A stretch of 64,000 nt of DNA, taken from contig NZ_KB891211.1 of the NCBI RefSeq assembly GCF_000373365.1, forward strand, positions 30,795 through 94,794, given 5' to 3'. Shown one piece after another: positions 8,067-16,316 of the stretch. Within the stretch, counting starts at the first letter, position 1, and the number at the start of each line of letters is the position of its first letter. The position numbers and the translations under genes are program-made. The notes beneath the pieces were generated by a model. It saw only the letters and a list, made by a program, of their open reading frames with translations. It was not told the DNA's origin and searched no databases. The stretch is from Parafrankia discariae (lineage in GTDB: Bacteria; Actinomycetota; Actinomycetes; Frankiales; Frankiaceae).

Positions 8067-8296
8067 GCACCCGACTGGTGTCGTCCCTCTACGTCGACCC
8101 GGACGACCGGGCGCCGCGGTTCGAGCTGGCCAGCCTGCCGGATCTGCCCCCATGCCTGATCCTGCCGGGCGAGCTCCGGGTGTCCGCGTCGTTCGCCGCG
8201 GACGACCCGGCGGCGGCCGACTGGTACCGCCAGCTGGCTGCGGTCGCCGAGCAGGCCGCGGCCTGGCACACGGCCCGCGCGGGCGGTGCCCTGTGA
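8063..8296 (+). CDS. Small hypothetical protein
   Basis: A 77-residue protein overlapping the previous gene by ATGA. It begins MSTRLVSSLYVDPDD and ends in a helix rich in Ala (QLAAVAEQAAAWHTARAG). No family recognised. Coding character is supported by the tight overlaps on both sides. Confidence 0.55.
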   Translation: MSTRLVSSLYVDPDDRAPRFELASLPDLPPCLILPGELRVSASFAADDPAAADWYRQLAAVAEQAAAWHTARAGGAL

Positions 8297-8745
8297 TCCC
8301 CCGGACGGCGGTTCCGGCCGCCATGCTCACCCCGACCGCCCTCGAGCTGGACGCGGCGCGGGCCCAGATCGACCGGCTCGCCGGCGGCGGCTACGCGGCC
8401 ACCTTTGGCGCGTTCGGTGCGGTGGCGTCCGGGCAGGCCGGGGACGCGATCCGGGCCCTGCGTCAGGGCGACCTCGAGGCCACCGCGGCGATCCTTCGCC
8501 AGCTGGCCGCGGCCGACCTGGCGGCCTGCGAGCTCCGCGACCGGCTCGCCGAGCAGCCCCCCGCAGGCGAGCCCGACCCGGCGTTGGGCGGCCTGGACGA
8601 GGTCGTCACGCGGCAGGCGGCGATCGCTGCCGACCCGGAGCGCACCCCGGTGGACCGGGCGCGGGCCGCGGGCCGCGCGGAAGGCATCCAGCGCACCGCC
8701 TACGTACTGACCGGCCGGGAGATCCGCGTGGAGGGAACCCGATGA
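8293..8745 (+). CDS. Hypothetical helical protein
   Basis: A 150-residue, Ala/Arg/Asp-rich, apparently all-helical protein starting with GTG in a GTGA overlap. It has conserved-looking segments FGAFGAVASGQAGDAIRALR and DRARAAGRAEGIQRTAYVLT. No motif gives a function. It is part of the coupled plus-strand operon ending with the HNH nuclease gene. Confidence 0.55.
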   Translation: MIPRTAVPAAMLTPTALELDAARAQIDRLAGGGYAATFGAFGAVASGQAGDAIRALRQGDLEATAAILRQLAAADLAACELRDRLAEQPPAGEPDPALGGLDEVVTRQAAIAADPERTPVDRARAAGRAEGIQRTAYVLTGREIRVEGTR

Positions 8746-9110
8746 GTACCTGGCAGCCGACTCCGACCCAGCGCCGGCTGGACGCGGCGTGGATGCTCGC
8801 GGACATCACCCGGGCGTTGCTCGGACCGACGGAGTACGAGGAACTCAGCGACGAGACGGTGGAGCTGCTGTCGCGGCTGACGTCGGTGTTGATGGGCGTC
8901 CTCGACGCCTGCGGTGACCGGGACGACCGGGCGGTGTGGGCGGCGCAGGGCACACCGGAGCAGGCACCGGACCGGTGCCCGGACATCAGCGTGGCGGACG
9001 CCGAGCTGATCGTCGAGGTGGCGGAGCGGATGTTCACCGGCGCGTTTCGGCGGCGCAGTGCCGAGCAGCGCGCCGAGCGGGAGCGCGCGGCCGGGCGGCC
9101 GGCGGCGTGA
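8742..9110 (+). CDS. Hypothetical acidic helical protein
   Basis: A 122-residue protein starting at an ATGA overlap. It contains RRLDAAWMLADITRALLGPT and ELSDETVELLSRLTSVLMGV, and a C-terminal Arg/Glu helix. No family recognised. Its position directly before the HNH nuclease gene is the only functional hint. Confidence 0.55.
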   Translation: MSTWQPTPTQRRLDAAWMLADITRALLGPTEYEELSDETVELLSRLTSVLMGVLDACGDRDDRAVWAAQGTPEQAPDRCPDISVADAELIVEVAERMFTGAFRRRSAEQRAERERAAGRPAA

Positions 9111-9370
9111 GTAGGAACGGTCCGGCGGCCAGCGTGCGGGAGACGATCCTGACCGTCTGGGCGGGCCGCTGCGCCTACTGCGGCGGGCAGGCTGACCACC
9201 TCGACCACGTCATCCCGCGCGCCCAGGGCGGCCCGCACCGCGGCGAGAACCGGCTCCCGTCCTGCTCGCCGTGCGGGCAGGCCAAGGCCAACCGCACGCT
9301 CGCCGAGTGGCTGGCCGACATCGCGGCCACGGGCAGCGTCAAGGACAGGCCGGTACGGCTGGCGTCCTGA
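9107..9370 (+). CDS. HNH endonuclease
   Basis: An 87-residue protein starting at a GTGA overlap. It has the complete ββα-metal HNH pattern: CAYCGGQADHLDHVIPRAQG, with a CxxC pair, the D-H core, then a conserved N (ENRLPSCSPCGQAK) and a second CxxC. These enzymes nick or cut DNA and in phages often act in packaging or replication. It is the last gene of the plus-strand operon and is followed directly by a strong terminator and then the repeat array. Confidence 0.85.
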   Translation: MSRNGPAASVRETILTVWAGRCAYCGGQADHLDHVIPRAQGGPHRGENRLPSCSPCGQAKANRTLAEWLADIAATGSVKDRPVRLAS

Positions 9371-9380
9371 GCACCACCGA

Positions 9381-9412
9381 GCGGCCCGTCTCCCTCGTCG
9401 GAGACGGGCCGC
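9381..9412 (+). terminator. Strong hairpin after the HNH gene
   Basis: GCGGCCCGTCTCC, loop CTCGTC, then the perfect 13-bp complement. It lies ten bases after the HNH stop codon. The T-run is weak, as is usual in actinobacteria. Confidence 0.75.
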
Positions 9413-10559
9413 TTCGCTGTCGTCCGGGCTGTCGCCTGTCGTGTCGTGTCGCGTGTCGTGTCATCTGTCGCCTCCCAGGTCAGAGGCGGGGCCGACGCCA
9501 CACGACAGCCCCACACCCCCCCATCTGGACGCGACACGACAGGCGACACGACACGCGACACCCGGGGCGACAGCGACAGGTTCTTTGCTGTCCCCCAATC
9601 TGTCCCGGGGCTGTCCTGCGGGCTGTCCTGTCCTCTGTCGTCTGCCTGTCCCGGGGGGTCATATGCGCTGCCAGGGGGCCTGTAGGGCAGGGACGGGGAC
9701 AGGACAGGACAGCAGGACAGCTGGGAAGGCAGCGCTTGGCGGGGCCAGGTGACGGAGGGTCCGCCCCCCGCGCGGGATGACGTGGTCGAGGTGGTCGTCT
9801 GCTCGATGGCCGACCTGTACGGCCGGTGGGTGCCCGACCACCGACGGACCCGCACCACCTGCGCTACCCGCCCTGGACGTGGTCGCCGCGGCTGGTGACG
9901 AACTCCCGCCACGACCCGATTCGGGGCGGCTGACGGGCACGGAGACGGCCTTGCGCCCTTCCTCGCGGCCTGGCCTGGCCTCGCCCCTGCCGCGTGTGAT
10001 CCACACCCTGTGCTGCATGGGCTCTCGCGGCCACGCGCCCGGGGAGGGAGGCCGTCAGATGGTCGCTACAGAGCCGTTTCGGGGGGTGTAACGGAAGTTG
10101 ACACCCTGCCTCCCCGCCTCCCCCACGGGCTGGCACCGGCTGTGCCGCAGGGCATCGCGGCCGGGGGAGGCGACGGGGGAGATCTCCCCGCCTCCCCGCC
10201 GACTCCCCCGTGGCGGGGGCCGTGACGCGACACGGGGATGTCACACCCGCTGTCACGCCCGGACCGGCTGCACCGCAGGCGTTGTCACGGCGTCACACCC
10301 TCGACGGCCGGGCGTCGCACCCGGGCGCGACGGGGGTGCGACAGACCCGCGACGCGTCGCACCCGGCGTCGCACCCGAACCTGCTGCGGCGCCTGGCATG
10401 TCGCACCGTCGCACCCCGGGGCGGAACCCGCTACGAACCCGCTGTGAGGCCGCTACGGCGTAGCGGGTGGCCGAGCGCGACAGCGGGCCGCGCAGCAGCT
10501 CCGAGCTGGCATGTAGCGGGTTCAGCGGGTCCGGCGTAGCGGGTCGTCAGACCGCGGCG
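9413..10559. repeat. Non-coding array of several different short-word repeat families
   Basis: About 1.15 kb without a convincing gene, made of successive local word families, most present in both orientations. TGTCG/CGACA occupies about 9418-9585 and forms a long imperfect hairpin. CTGTCC/GGACAG is at 9588-9722, CCTCCCCG/GGGGGAGG at 10109-10215, GTCACACCC-type words at 10235-10300, GTCGCACCC/GGGTGCGAC at 10312-10415, and AACCCGCT/AGCGGGTT at 10425-10545. Positions 9723-10080 are unrepetitive and may hold a decayed coding piece. A cluster of replication-origin-like sites, or remnants of repeat-encoded linkers, are the leading explanations. Confidence 0.7.
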
Positions 10560-11117
10560 TCATGCTGCGCGAGTGGACTCCCAGGTCTTCCGGTCGATGG
10601 CGTAGATGTCGTACTCGGCGCCCTGGAGCGTCTCCGCTCGGTCCCGCCACAGGCCGAGCTTGGTGGCCACCCGGACCGACCCGACGTTCCCCGCAGTCAT
10701 GATCGAAATGACGTCGTCACGTCCCACGACATCGAACGCGAACTCAACCGCCGCCGCCCCCGCCTCGGTGGCCAGGCCCTGCCCCCACCGCTCCCGGCGG
10801 ATCGTCCACGCCACCTCGAGGCCCGGCCAGCCCAACGCCTCATACAGGCCCGCCCGGCCCAGAAGCTGCCCGCTCACCCGGTCCTCGACCGCCCACATGC
10901 CGTACCCGCGCAGCGCCCAGTGGCCAATCTGGAATGCGGTCTGCGACCACGCCGCAGCCTCGGTCTTTGGCTGGGGGGTGTGGTCGGCCATCCCCTCCCC
11001 GGTCACGATCTCCAAATACGGGCCGACGTCCGCCGGCCGCCACCCGCGCAGCACCAGCCGCGGGGTGAGGACGGTCGGAACGCCTTGGGCGTCTGGCTGG
11101 CCGAACTCGAGGGTCAT
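10560..11117 (-). CDS. GNAT-family N-acetyltransferase (RimJ/RimL type)
   Basis: A 185-residue protein with the family start TPRLVLRGWRPADVGPYLEI, the core strand LEVAWTIRRERWGQGLATEA (the acetyl-CoA-binding R/Q-x-x-G-x-G/A motif is GQGLAT) and the C-terminal N-x-x-S-x-x-V-x-x-K-L-G motif (NVGSVRVATKLGL). It would transfer acetyl from acetyl-CoA to an amine, substrate unknown. Its start overlaps the stop of the upstream XRE regulator, so the two are co-transcribed. It is probably cargo of the element. Confidence 0.85.
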   Translation of the reverse strand: MTLEFGQPDAQGVPTVLTPRLVLRGWRPADVGPYLEIVTGEGMADHTPQPKTEAAAWSQTAFQIGHWALRGYGMWAVEDRVSGQLLGRAGLYEALGWPGLEVAWTIRRERWGQGLATEAGAAAVEFAFDVVGRDDVISIMTAGNVGSVRVATKLGLWRDRAETLQGAEYDIYAIDRKTWESTRAA

Positions 11118-12412
11118 CCGCTGCTCCCAACCGGTAGTGCCCGCCGGTGAACCTGTAGCCGCTCGCCGAGCTCGACGACGGCCCGTTGACCTTCCCAGCG
11201 TGCGCCCAGCTCCTGCCAGATCTGCCCCGAACGTTGGATAACTGTCCGGGTTGGCTGGCCCTCGAGGGCGGCCAGTGCTCGCGATGCGGCGTCCGCGGCC
11301 TGCTCCGGGTCCGGCCGGGCCCGGCGTAGCAGCGCCTGTGCCAGCGCGTTGTACGTTCCGCCGATGTCCTCGTAGCCGCCGCCGGTCGACTCCAGAATCG
11401 TCAACGCCCGACGGGCATGCGGCTCCGCGGTCTCGCCGTCACCGAGCCGCCCGGACACGACCGCGACGAAGGTGTGTGTCAGTTCTTCGCCGAACGGTTC
11501 CGTTGCGGGCTGCGGTTCGCCGAGCCACACCGCGTCCTGCATATCGCGGAGTGCCTGCCGGGCCTGGTCGTGCTGGCCGGCCGCCGCGCGTGCACGGGCC
11601 TCGTAGGCGGCGAGCCGGGCCCGCAGGTACGGGTGGGCGCCGATCCGGGCCTGTGCGGCGATGTCGGCCGCCGCGGTGTGCCGGCCGGTGTAGTAGGCGA
11701 TTGACGTTTGCAGGGTCGCTACGGAGCCGGTCAGTAGCGGGTCACCGACGTCGCGGGCGTACAGCTCGGCGAGCGACGCGAACCGGCGCGCGGCGGCGTC
11801 GTCTCCAACGTTGAACGCGAGCCGGCCGCCGTAGAACGCGTACAGGCCGGCGACCAGGGTGAGCCGGCCCCGGATCCGGCTGGACAGCCGGCCGTCGAGG
11901 AGCCGTTCCACATCCCGCCAGCCACCCACGATCAGCGGGGTGAGTACCGCGTGCGGCGTGGTGGTGTACGCCGCACCGATCTGGTCGAGCCGCTCGTCGA
12001 GCTCGTCGAGGGTGAGCGGGTCCGGGTCGCCGCCGGCGATCCGCCGGGACACCTCACCCGCCAGGCCCGCGGCGACCGCCAGGGCGCCGAGCTCCACTAC
12101 CTCTCGCCGGTCCGTCTCGACCCCTTTCCGCGCCCGCGGGCCGGGCAGCTCCGTGTCGAGCTCCTTCCGGAGCTCCTCGAGCTTGGCGTCCTTCCACAGG
12201 CTGATGAGCTCGCCGCCAGCACGCAACTCCCGATCCAACGCTTTGATCAGGTTCGGGGACGGGACGATTCTGCCGGCGATGGCCCCGCTGACCTGCGGCC
12301 GTTTGAACCCGGTCGCATCGGCGAGGCTCTGACGGCTGTACCCGTGCCGGCTCATCAGTTCCTCGAGCCGGCGAGCGAGCCGGCGGCGTGCCGCGTCCTC
12401 GTCAGAGTGCAT
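11114..12412 (-). CDS. XRE-family regulator with C-terminal TPR-like repeats
   Basis: A 432-residue protein. Residues 10-70 are an XRE helix-turn-helix (LARRLEELMSRHGYSRQSLA, KRPQVSGAIAGRIVP). After a linker with DRREVVELGALAVAAG come about 300 residues of helical TPR-like repeats (AFYGGRLAFNVGDDAAARRF, GGTYNALAQALLRRA). Such proteins are common actinobacterial regulators, many co-encoded with the gene they control, here the GNAT enzyme. A 14-bp perfect palindrome at 12445-12458, 33 bp upstream of the start, is a likely autoregulatory operator. Confidence 0.85.
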   Translation of the reverse strand: MHSDEDAARRRLARRLEELMSRHGYSRQSLADATGFKRPQVSGAIAGRIVPSPNLIKALDRELRAGGELISLWKDAKLEELRKELDTELPGPRARKGVETDRREVVELGALAVAAGLAGEVSRRIAGGDPDPLTLDELDERLDQIGAAYTTTPHAVLTPLIVGGWRDVERLLDGRLSSRIRGRLTLVAGLYAFYGGRLAFNVGDDAAARRFASLAELYARDVGDPLLTGSVATLQTSIAYYTGRHTAAADIAAQARIGAHPYLRARLAAYEARARAAAGQHDQARQALRDMQDAVWLGEPQPATEPFGEELTHTFVAVVSGRLGDGETAEPHARRALTILESTGGGYEDIGGTYNALAQALLRRARPDPEQAADAASRALAALEGQPTRTVIQRSGQIWQELGARWEGQRAVVELGERLQVHRRALPVGSSG

Positions 12413-12720
12413 CGGAACTCCCGTCTGCCCCCGTAAGCGCAGCCGTTACGGCCGTAACAACAGTTGCGGCCTGTTGCGTCTCTGATGCGGAGTGTGTCAT
12501 GGGTCGTGCGCGGCGGGGCACAGACCGGCCACCCTCGCAGACCCGGAGGAGAGCGACGGCGCGTCCGTCGCTCGGGTCTGTAGGCCGGACCCGCCGCACA
12601 CGGGCACGCCGATCGTCCCCGCTCGCCGCTAGGACGGTCCGCGGCCCGAGGCGGGGCGGGAACGGAACCACTGAGCCGTCCCCGCCCCGCCGTCCCCCAT
12701 CACAGCGCCGGGAGGCTCCC
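12413..12720. promoter_or_regulatory. Divergent intergenic region with palindrome and two hairpins
   Basis: It contains the perfect palindrome GTTACGGCCGTAAC (12445-12458), a candidate operator for the XRE regulator. Then come a hairpin with stem GAGCGACGG/CCGTCGCTC nested in CAGACCCG/CGGGTCTG (about 12537-12581) and a G/C-rich stem GGCGGGGCGGG.../...CCCGCCCCGCC (12651-12692) just before the GTG at 12721. The hairpins may be terminators insulating the two divergent units. Confidence 0.55.
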
Positions 12721-13353
12721 GTGAACCACGACACCGCCAGGAACGCCACCGCGACCATGACCAAGCACCAGCCCGGCCCGCAGCCGGCCGCCGTCGACCG
12801 GCCGATTCCGTACGCCATCGGCCCGCAGGCCGCCGCGTTGCTGGACGCGATCGAGATGCACCCGCTGTTCCCCCGGCTCCGCACCAGCACCTTGAAGTAC
12901 CCGGAGTGCTGGGCGACGTTCACCGGCTACCCGATCATCTCGGAGTGGGACCTCGACGAGGACGGGCCCCGGCTGTTCGTCGAGGCGCTCCGCGCGATGG
13001 CCATGAAAGCGGCGGTGTTCGCGGCCACCGGCGACGAGCGGGCCGCCGAGCTCGAGGTGTCCGCGCCGGTCGACGAGATGGTCCACGCGCTGACCGCGCA
13101 GTTCACCATCCTGAGCCGCATCCAGGCCGACCTCACGGTCTCCTTCATCCACAGCACCGACAACGAGCGGTTCACCTACGACGAGGACGGCTACACCGAC
13201 CAGGTGTACCGGGCCGCGGGCTGGGGTGAGATCCCGCGCCGCTACTGGATCGGCCAGGCCGAGACCCGCCGGCGGCTGCGGATCCTCTTCGAGCACTACG
13301 AGTCGATCGGCATCAGCCACGGCGGCCGTTCGCACTTCTTCACCTTCCGGTAG
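12721..13353 (+). CDS. Hypothetical element protein
   Basis: A 210-residue protein. GTG at 12721 is chosen for the GGGAGG ribosome site six bases upstream. Well-structured sequence: LLDAIEMHPLFPRLRTSTLK, ECWATFTGYPIISEWDLDED, a Met/Ala-rich helix, FIHSTDNERFTYDEDGYTDQ and a C-terminal HGGRSHFFTFR. I do not recognise the family. It overlaps the convergent gene at 13340 by 14 bp. Confidence 0.6.
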   Translation: MNHDTARNATATMTKHQPGPQPAAVDRPIPYAIGPQAAALLDAIEMHPLFPRLRTSTLKYPECWATFTGYPIISEWDLDEDGPRLFVEALRAMAMKAAVFAATGDERAAELEVSAPVDEMVHALTAQFTILSRIQADLTVSFIHSTDNERFTYDEDGYTDQVYRAAGWGEIPRRYWIGQAETRRRLRILFEHYESIGISHGGRSHFFTFR

Positions 13354-13768
13354 AAGACAGCGCGACCCGCAGGGCGTCCAGCACCGCATCCGGCGGGAAC
13401 AGTTCCGCCGCGGCCCGCTCCGCCTCGGCGAGCACCGCGTCCAGCTCACCCCCACCCGCATGCCGGACGAGCGCCGTCATCCACGCGGCAAGCGCACCAG
13501 GATCGTCCGGCAGCGGACCCGGGGGCGGCCCCAGATCGGCCTCCGCGGGCCAGCGTTGTCCCGCGGAGGCATACCGGCCCGGCGGGTGCCCGATCTTGTG
13601 CGGGTGGACGCAGACCGGCACCCCGCTCACCAGATCGCACCGGTAGCCGCGGCTGGTGTCATACCGGCTGGCAGGGCCCGGCCCGTCCGCGATATCGAAC
13701 CGGCCCCGGTCATGCACCTGCCCGGGGCACACCACGCACAGATCATCCTCATCCCAGGGACGAACCAT
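13340..13768 (-). CDS. Hypothetical Cys-containing protein
   Basis: A 142-residue protein from ATG at 13768. It has CVVCPGQVHD, later RGYRCDLVSGVPVCVHPHKIGH (possible zinc site) and an Ala/Glu-rich helical tail. No family recognised. The start codon lies in the same CATG tetranucleotide as the divergent HD gene's ATG, so there is no promoter space between them. One of the two starts may be mis-assigned or transcription begins inside the other gene. Confidence 0.5.
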   Translation of the reverse strand: MVRPWDEDDLCVVCPGQVHDRGRFDIADGPGPASRYDTSRGYRCDLVSGVPVCVHPHKIGHPPGRYASAGQRWPAEADLGPPPGPLPDDPGALAAWMTALVRHAGGGELDAVLAEAERAAAELFPPDAVLDALRVALSSTGR

Positions 13769-14474
13769 GTCGTGCTCGCCGGACGTCACCGGCCCATCAT
13801 CGCCAGCAACCAACCCGGTCGGGGGACCGGCCCGGCGGTCCGTCCTCGCACCCCCACGGCCGCCCGTCGTCGCCGAGGCGCTCGCCATCGCGCGCCGCTG
13901 GTGCACCGGGCACGTCATCGACGGGGCACCCGCACTCGCACACGCGGTCCGCGTCGCGACCCTGCTCGGCCGGCACCTACCCGACGCACCACCCGCGCTC
14001 GTCGCCGCCGTCCTGCTGCACGACGTGCCCGACTACACCGGGCCCGAGGAGTTCGGCGCCGAGGTCGGCGACCGCTGCGGCACCGAGACTCTGGTCGGCC
14101 TGTGGCTGATCCACGGCGAGCACATCGCCATGGAGCAGTACCGGCACGACCCGGACGGCGCGACCCGCCGCCTGGCCCAGCTCCGCCCGGACATCGCGGC
14201 CGTCCTCGCCGCCGACAAGGTGATCAGCCTGTCGTACGTGCTCGCCGGCGCCCGGCGGGCGCCGGACATCCGCGCCTACTGGTCGACCCGCCGGGCTTTC
14301 CTGCTGCTCGTGCCGTACTTCCGGGCGTTCCTGGCCGCGACCGCATCCAAGCTGCCCGCGGGTCTGGCCGACGAGCTCGGCGGCCTGGTGCGCGAGGCCC
14401 GCCGCGCGCTCGTGCTCGCAGCCCACGTACCCACGATCCGACCCCGCGCGGGGCGCCCCGCCGTCCGGCGGTGA
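13767..14474 (+). CDS. HD-domain phosphohydrolase-like protein
   Basis: A 235-residue protein. The core ALAHAVRVATLLGRHLP followed by ALVAAVLLHDVPDY is the H...HD metal-binding pattern of RelA/SpoT-type and other HD hydrolases, and a later GTETLVGLWLIHGEHIAMEQ and AADKVISLSYVL fit the same fold (final Asp in ADK). It may hydrolyse (p)ppGpp-like or other nucleotides; there is no synthetase or TGS domain. The gene is coupled by GTGA to the next small gene. Confidence 0.7.
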   Translation: MSCSPDVTGPSSPATNPVGGPARRSVLAPPRPPVVAEALAIARRWCTGHVIDGAPALAHAVRVATLLGRHLPDAPPALVAAVLLHDVPDYTGPEEFGAEVGDRCGTETLVGLWLIHGEHIAMEQYRHDPDGATRRLAQLRPDIAAVLAADKVISLSYVLAGARRAPDIRAYWSTRRAFLLLVPYFRAFLAATASKLPAGLADELGGLVREARRALVLAAHVPTIRPRAGRPAVRR

Positions 14475-14659
14475 CCGGGCCTGTCCGGGTCGTAGAACTG
14501 CCCGTGCCGGCGGGCACCGGCCGGGATGCGCTGCTGGCGGCGATTCTCGAGCGGGTACCGGCAGACGCAACGCTGACGTGGGCGCAGACGTACGAGGGTG
14601 ACGGCCTGGACCACGTTCTCGTCTGGGAGGAAGACCCGTCGGCCCCGGCCGCGGGCTGA
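14471..14659 (+). CDS. Small hypothetical protein
   Basis: A 62-residue protein starting in a GTGA overlap with the HD gene. It reads VRVVELPVPAGTGRDALLAA and ends in an acidic tail. No family recognised. It is followed by a strong bidirectional hairpin. Confidence 0.5.
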   Translation: MTGPVRVVELPVPAGTGRDALLAAILERVPADATLTWAQTYEGDGLDHVLVWEEDPSAPAAG

Positions 14660-14671
14660 CGCCGGACACCA

Positions 14672-14709
14672 CGAACGGCCCGCGTCCATCGGGGGGCGCG
14701 GGCCGTTCG
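14672..14709. terminator. Bidirectional terminator between convergent units
   Basis: CGAACGGCCCGCG and its exact 13-bp complement are separated by a 12-base loop. It lies 13 bases after the plus-strand stop and 28 bases beyond the minus-strand stop at 14737. Confidence 0.75.
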
Positions 14710-14736
14710 AACGTTCAACCTCGGATTGAGGGTTGG

Positions 14737-15036
14737 TCAGCCGGTCGACGCCCGACGTGCGGCTGCCTGCCGTTCTTCCCGGGCCAGTTCCACCGGGCCC
14801 ACGTTGTCCTTGACCAGCTGCTCGAGCGCACCGCGGGTGCCGGCCGTCATCGCCGGGCCGTGGGTCTTCAGGATCTGCTTGACCCGGCCGACGTCGAGCC
14901 CGGACAGGTGGGTCCGGCCCATCCACCCGCGGGCCTCACGCTCTGCCCGTTCCTGCCTGGCCGTGGCACGCTCGTCGAGCGTCCCGTGCCCGCCGTACGC
15001 CGATCCGCTACCGCCGACGTTGTACTCGTAGGCCAT
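14737..15036 (-). CDS. Hypothetical phage-type small protein
   Basis: A 99-residue protein with a Gly/Tyr-rich start (MAYEYNVGGSGSAYGGHG) followed by helices (DERATARQERAEREARGW, LDVGRVKQILKTHGPAMT). No family recognised. It is the last gene of the long minus-strand early-type operon; its start is preceded by GGAGGAAG. Confidence 0.6.
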   Translation of the reverse strand: MAYEYNVGGSGSAYGGHGTLDERATARQERAEREARGWMGRTHLSGLDVGRVKQILKTHGPAMTAGTRGALEQLVKDNVGPVELAREERQAAARRASTG

Positions 15037-15149
15037 GGCCTGCTTCCTCCTTGCTGTGAGGCCCCGAAGTGCCGGGGTCCGTGTCGTCGCCTGCTCTAGC
15101 TACCTGGTCTGCCGGGGCGGGCAGCAGAGCCACCCGCCCCGCCGGGGTC

Positions 15150-15476
15150 CTACCTGCCGAGCCGGTACCGCAGGTCACTGACCGCGGCCTTCTCACCGTT
15201 CGGCATCGACTGCCGGGTGCCGACGAGCGCGGTCACCCCGTCGCCCTGGGCAAGCTGCCCGCGGCCACGGCGGGCCGGGGACGTCTCGTGTGAGCCGTTG
15301 GCGACCCGCCGGGCCGACTGGGATGGCTGGGTGGGCATGTGGGTGGCGTCGCCCTGGGCGAGCGGGCCGCGGCGACGCGGGCCGGGCCGGGCGATACGTG
15401 GCGTGGCCATCGTGGCGTTCTCCTGGTCATCGGGCCCCAATCCCGGGATGGGTGGGGCGTTGCTGGCCTCTGACAT
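15150..15476 (-). CDS. Hypothetical basic protein with internal repeat
   Basis: A 108-residue, Arg/Pro-rich, probably disordered protein. The segment RRRGPLAQGDATHMP recurs as GRGQLAQGDGVTAL, and the DNA is likewise duplicated. An alternative start at the internal Met23 (15410) is possible. Function unknown. Confidence 0.45.
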   Translation of the reverse strand: MSEASNAPPIPGLGPDDQENATMATPRIARPGPRRRGPLAQGDATHMPTQPSQSARRVANGSHETSPARRGRGQLAQGDGVTALVGTRQSMPNGEKAAVSDLRYRLGR

Positions 15477-15536
15477 CCCGCCTGCCGCGCGGGTGCGGAT
15501 CCCGGCATTCGGGCCCCGGGTGGCCCTGTGATCAGG

Positions 15537-16097
15537 CTAGGCCCGGCGCCGGCCGCGGCCCTGCCCCTGAATCTCACCGAGGAACGTGCCCCCGCTCCGC
15601 GCCTTCTCGATCACGTCCGCCAGGCCCCCGACGCCGTCCGCCGGGGTGAGCTGCGTTCCGACCTTGGCGGTGCTGTACGCGACGTTCGTCGCCGCGGTCG
15701 CCAGCTCCCGCCACGTGCCCACCAGCGCGTGCAGCTCGTCCACCACAGGCCCGAAGTCGGGCAGCAGAGCACGGACCTGGTCGAGCAACTCCCGCTCCCG
15801 GGCCTGCAACTGCTCGGCGACCGGCCCGGCGACATCCGCCGCGGCCACCCGGAACGCGCTGGTGAGCTCGTGCTGCTTCGCCAGGTAGTAGCCCTCCGTC
15901 TCCGACCACGGTGCGACAGGCGGCGCCGGCGGTACCGGGTCCGCGTTCGCGATCGCCGTCTCGACCGCGGCACGGTGGTTGGCCTGGACGGCCTCCCACT
16001 TCACCCGGGCCTTTTTCTTGGCCGTTTCGTGCTCGTCGCGCCGGGCCTGGACGGCCTGCCACTCCGGGCGTCCGGTCAGAAGTTCGTGCTGTGCCAT
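15537..16097 (-). CDS. Hypothetical helical/coiled-coil protein
   Basis: A 186-residue protein. ATG at 16097 is chosen for the AAAGGA site upstream. It is strongly helical with a Lys-rich segment (RRDEHETAKKKARVKWEAVQ), a proline loop (DPVPPAPPVAP) and a long predicted coiled coil (VAEQLQARERELLDQVRALL). It could be a scaffold-like or DNA-associated phage protein, but nothing proves this. Confidence 0.55.
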   Translation of the reverse strand: MAQHELLTGRPEWQAVQARRDEHETAKKKARVKWEAVQANHRAAVETAIANADPVPPAPPVAPWSETEGYYLAKQHELTSAFRVAAADVAGPVAEQLQARERELLDQVRALLPDFGPVVDELHALVGTWRELATAATNVAYSTAKVGTQLTPADGVGGLADVIEKARSGGTFLGEIQGQGRGRRRA

Positions 16098-16164
16098 GTC
16101 GTGATCCTTTCGATGGTGGTCTACGGGCCCGGGGATGGCCGGCCCCAGGCGGCCCACGCGACCG

Positions 16165-16290
16165 GTTGAGACCCTCCATGGGTCTGCGGGATTCGAGACC
16201 CTCCATGGGTCCGCGTCTATGGGATTGACGCCGACTCGCGGGGTTCATCCATGGGTCTGACCCGAAACGCTTCATCCATGGGTCACACGG
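16165..16290. repeat. Four CCATGGGTC repeats in two pairs
   Basis: CCATGGGTC occurs at 16176, 16203, 16249 and 16276, spaced 27, 46 and 27 bp. The first pair is preceded by GAGACCCT, the second by TTCAT. They occupy the gap upstream of the minus-strand gene starting at 16097. A related pair, GGGGACTCATGGGGTC, lies at about 17108-17155. Operator or stoperator-like sites are likely. Confidence 0.55.
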
Positions 16291-16316
16291 ACCGCGACCC
16301 GTTCCGGCCGGCAGGC

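Noticed and set aside
10098..10539. Plus-strand frames across the repeat array (SHP/VTP-rich)
   Set aside because: They arise from the repeated words, change character with each word family and have no ribosome site.
9413..10559. CRISPR array
   Set aside because: Repeat words are 5-9 bp, occur in both orientations, change family along the array and lack constant-length spacers. No cas gene is present.
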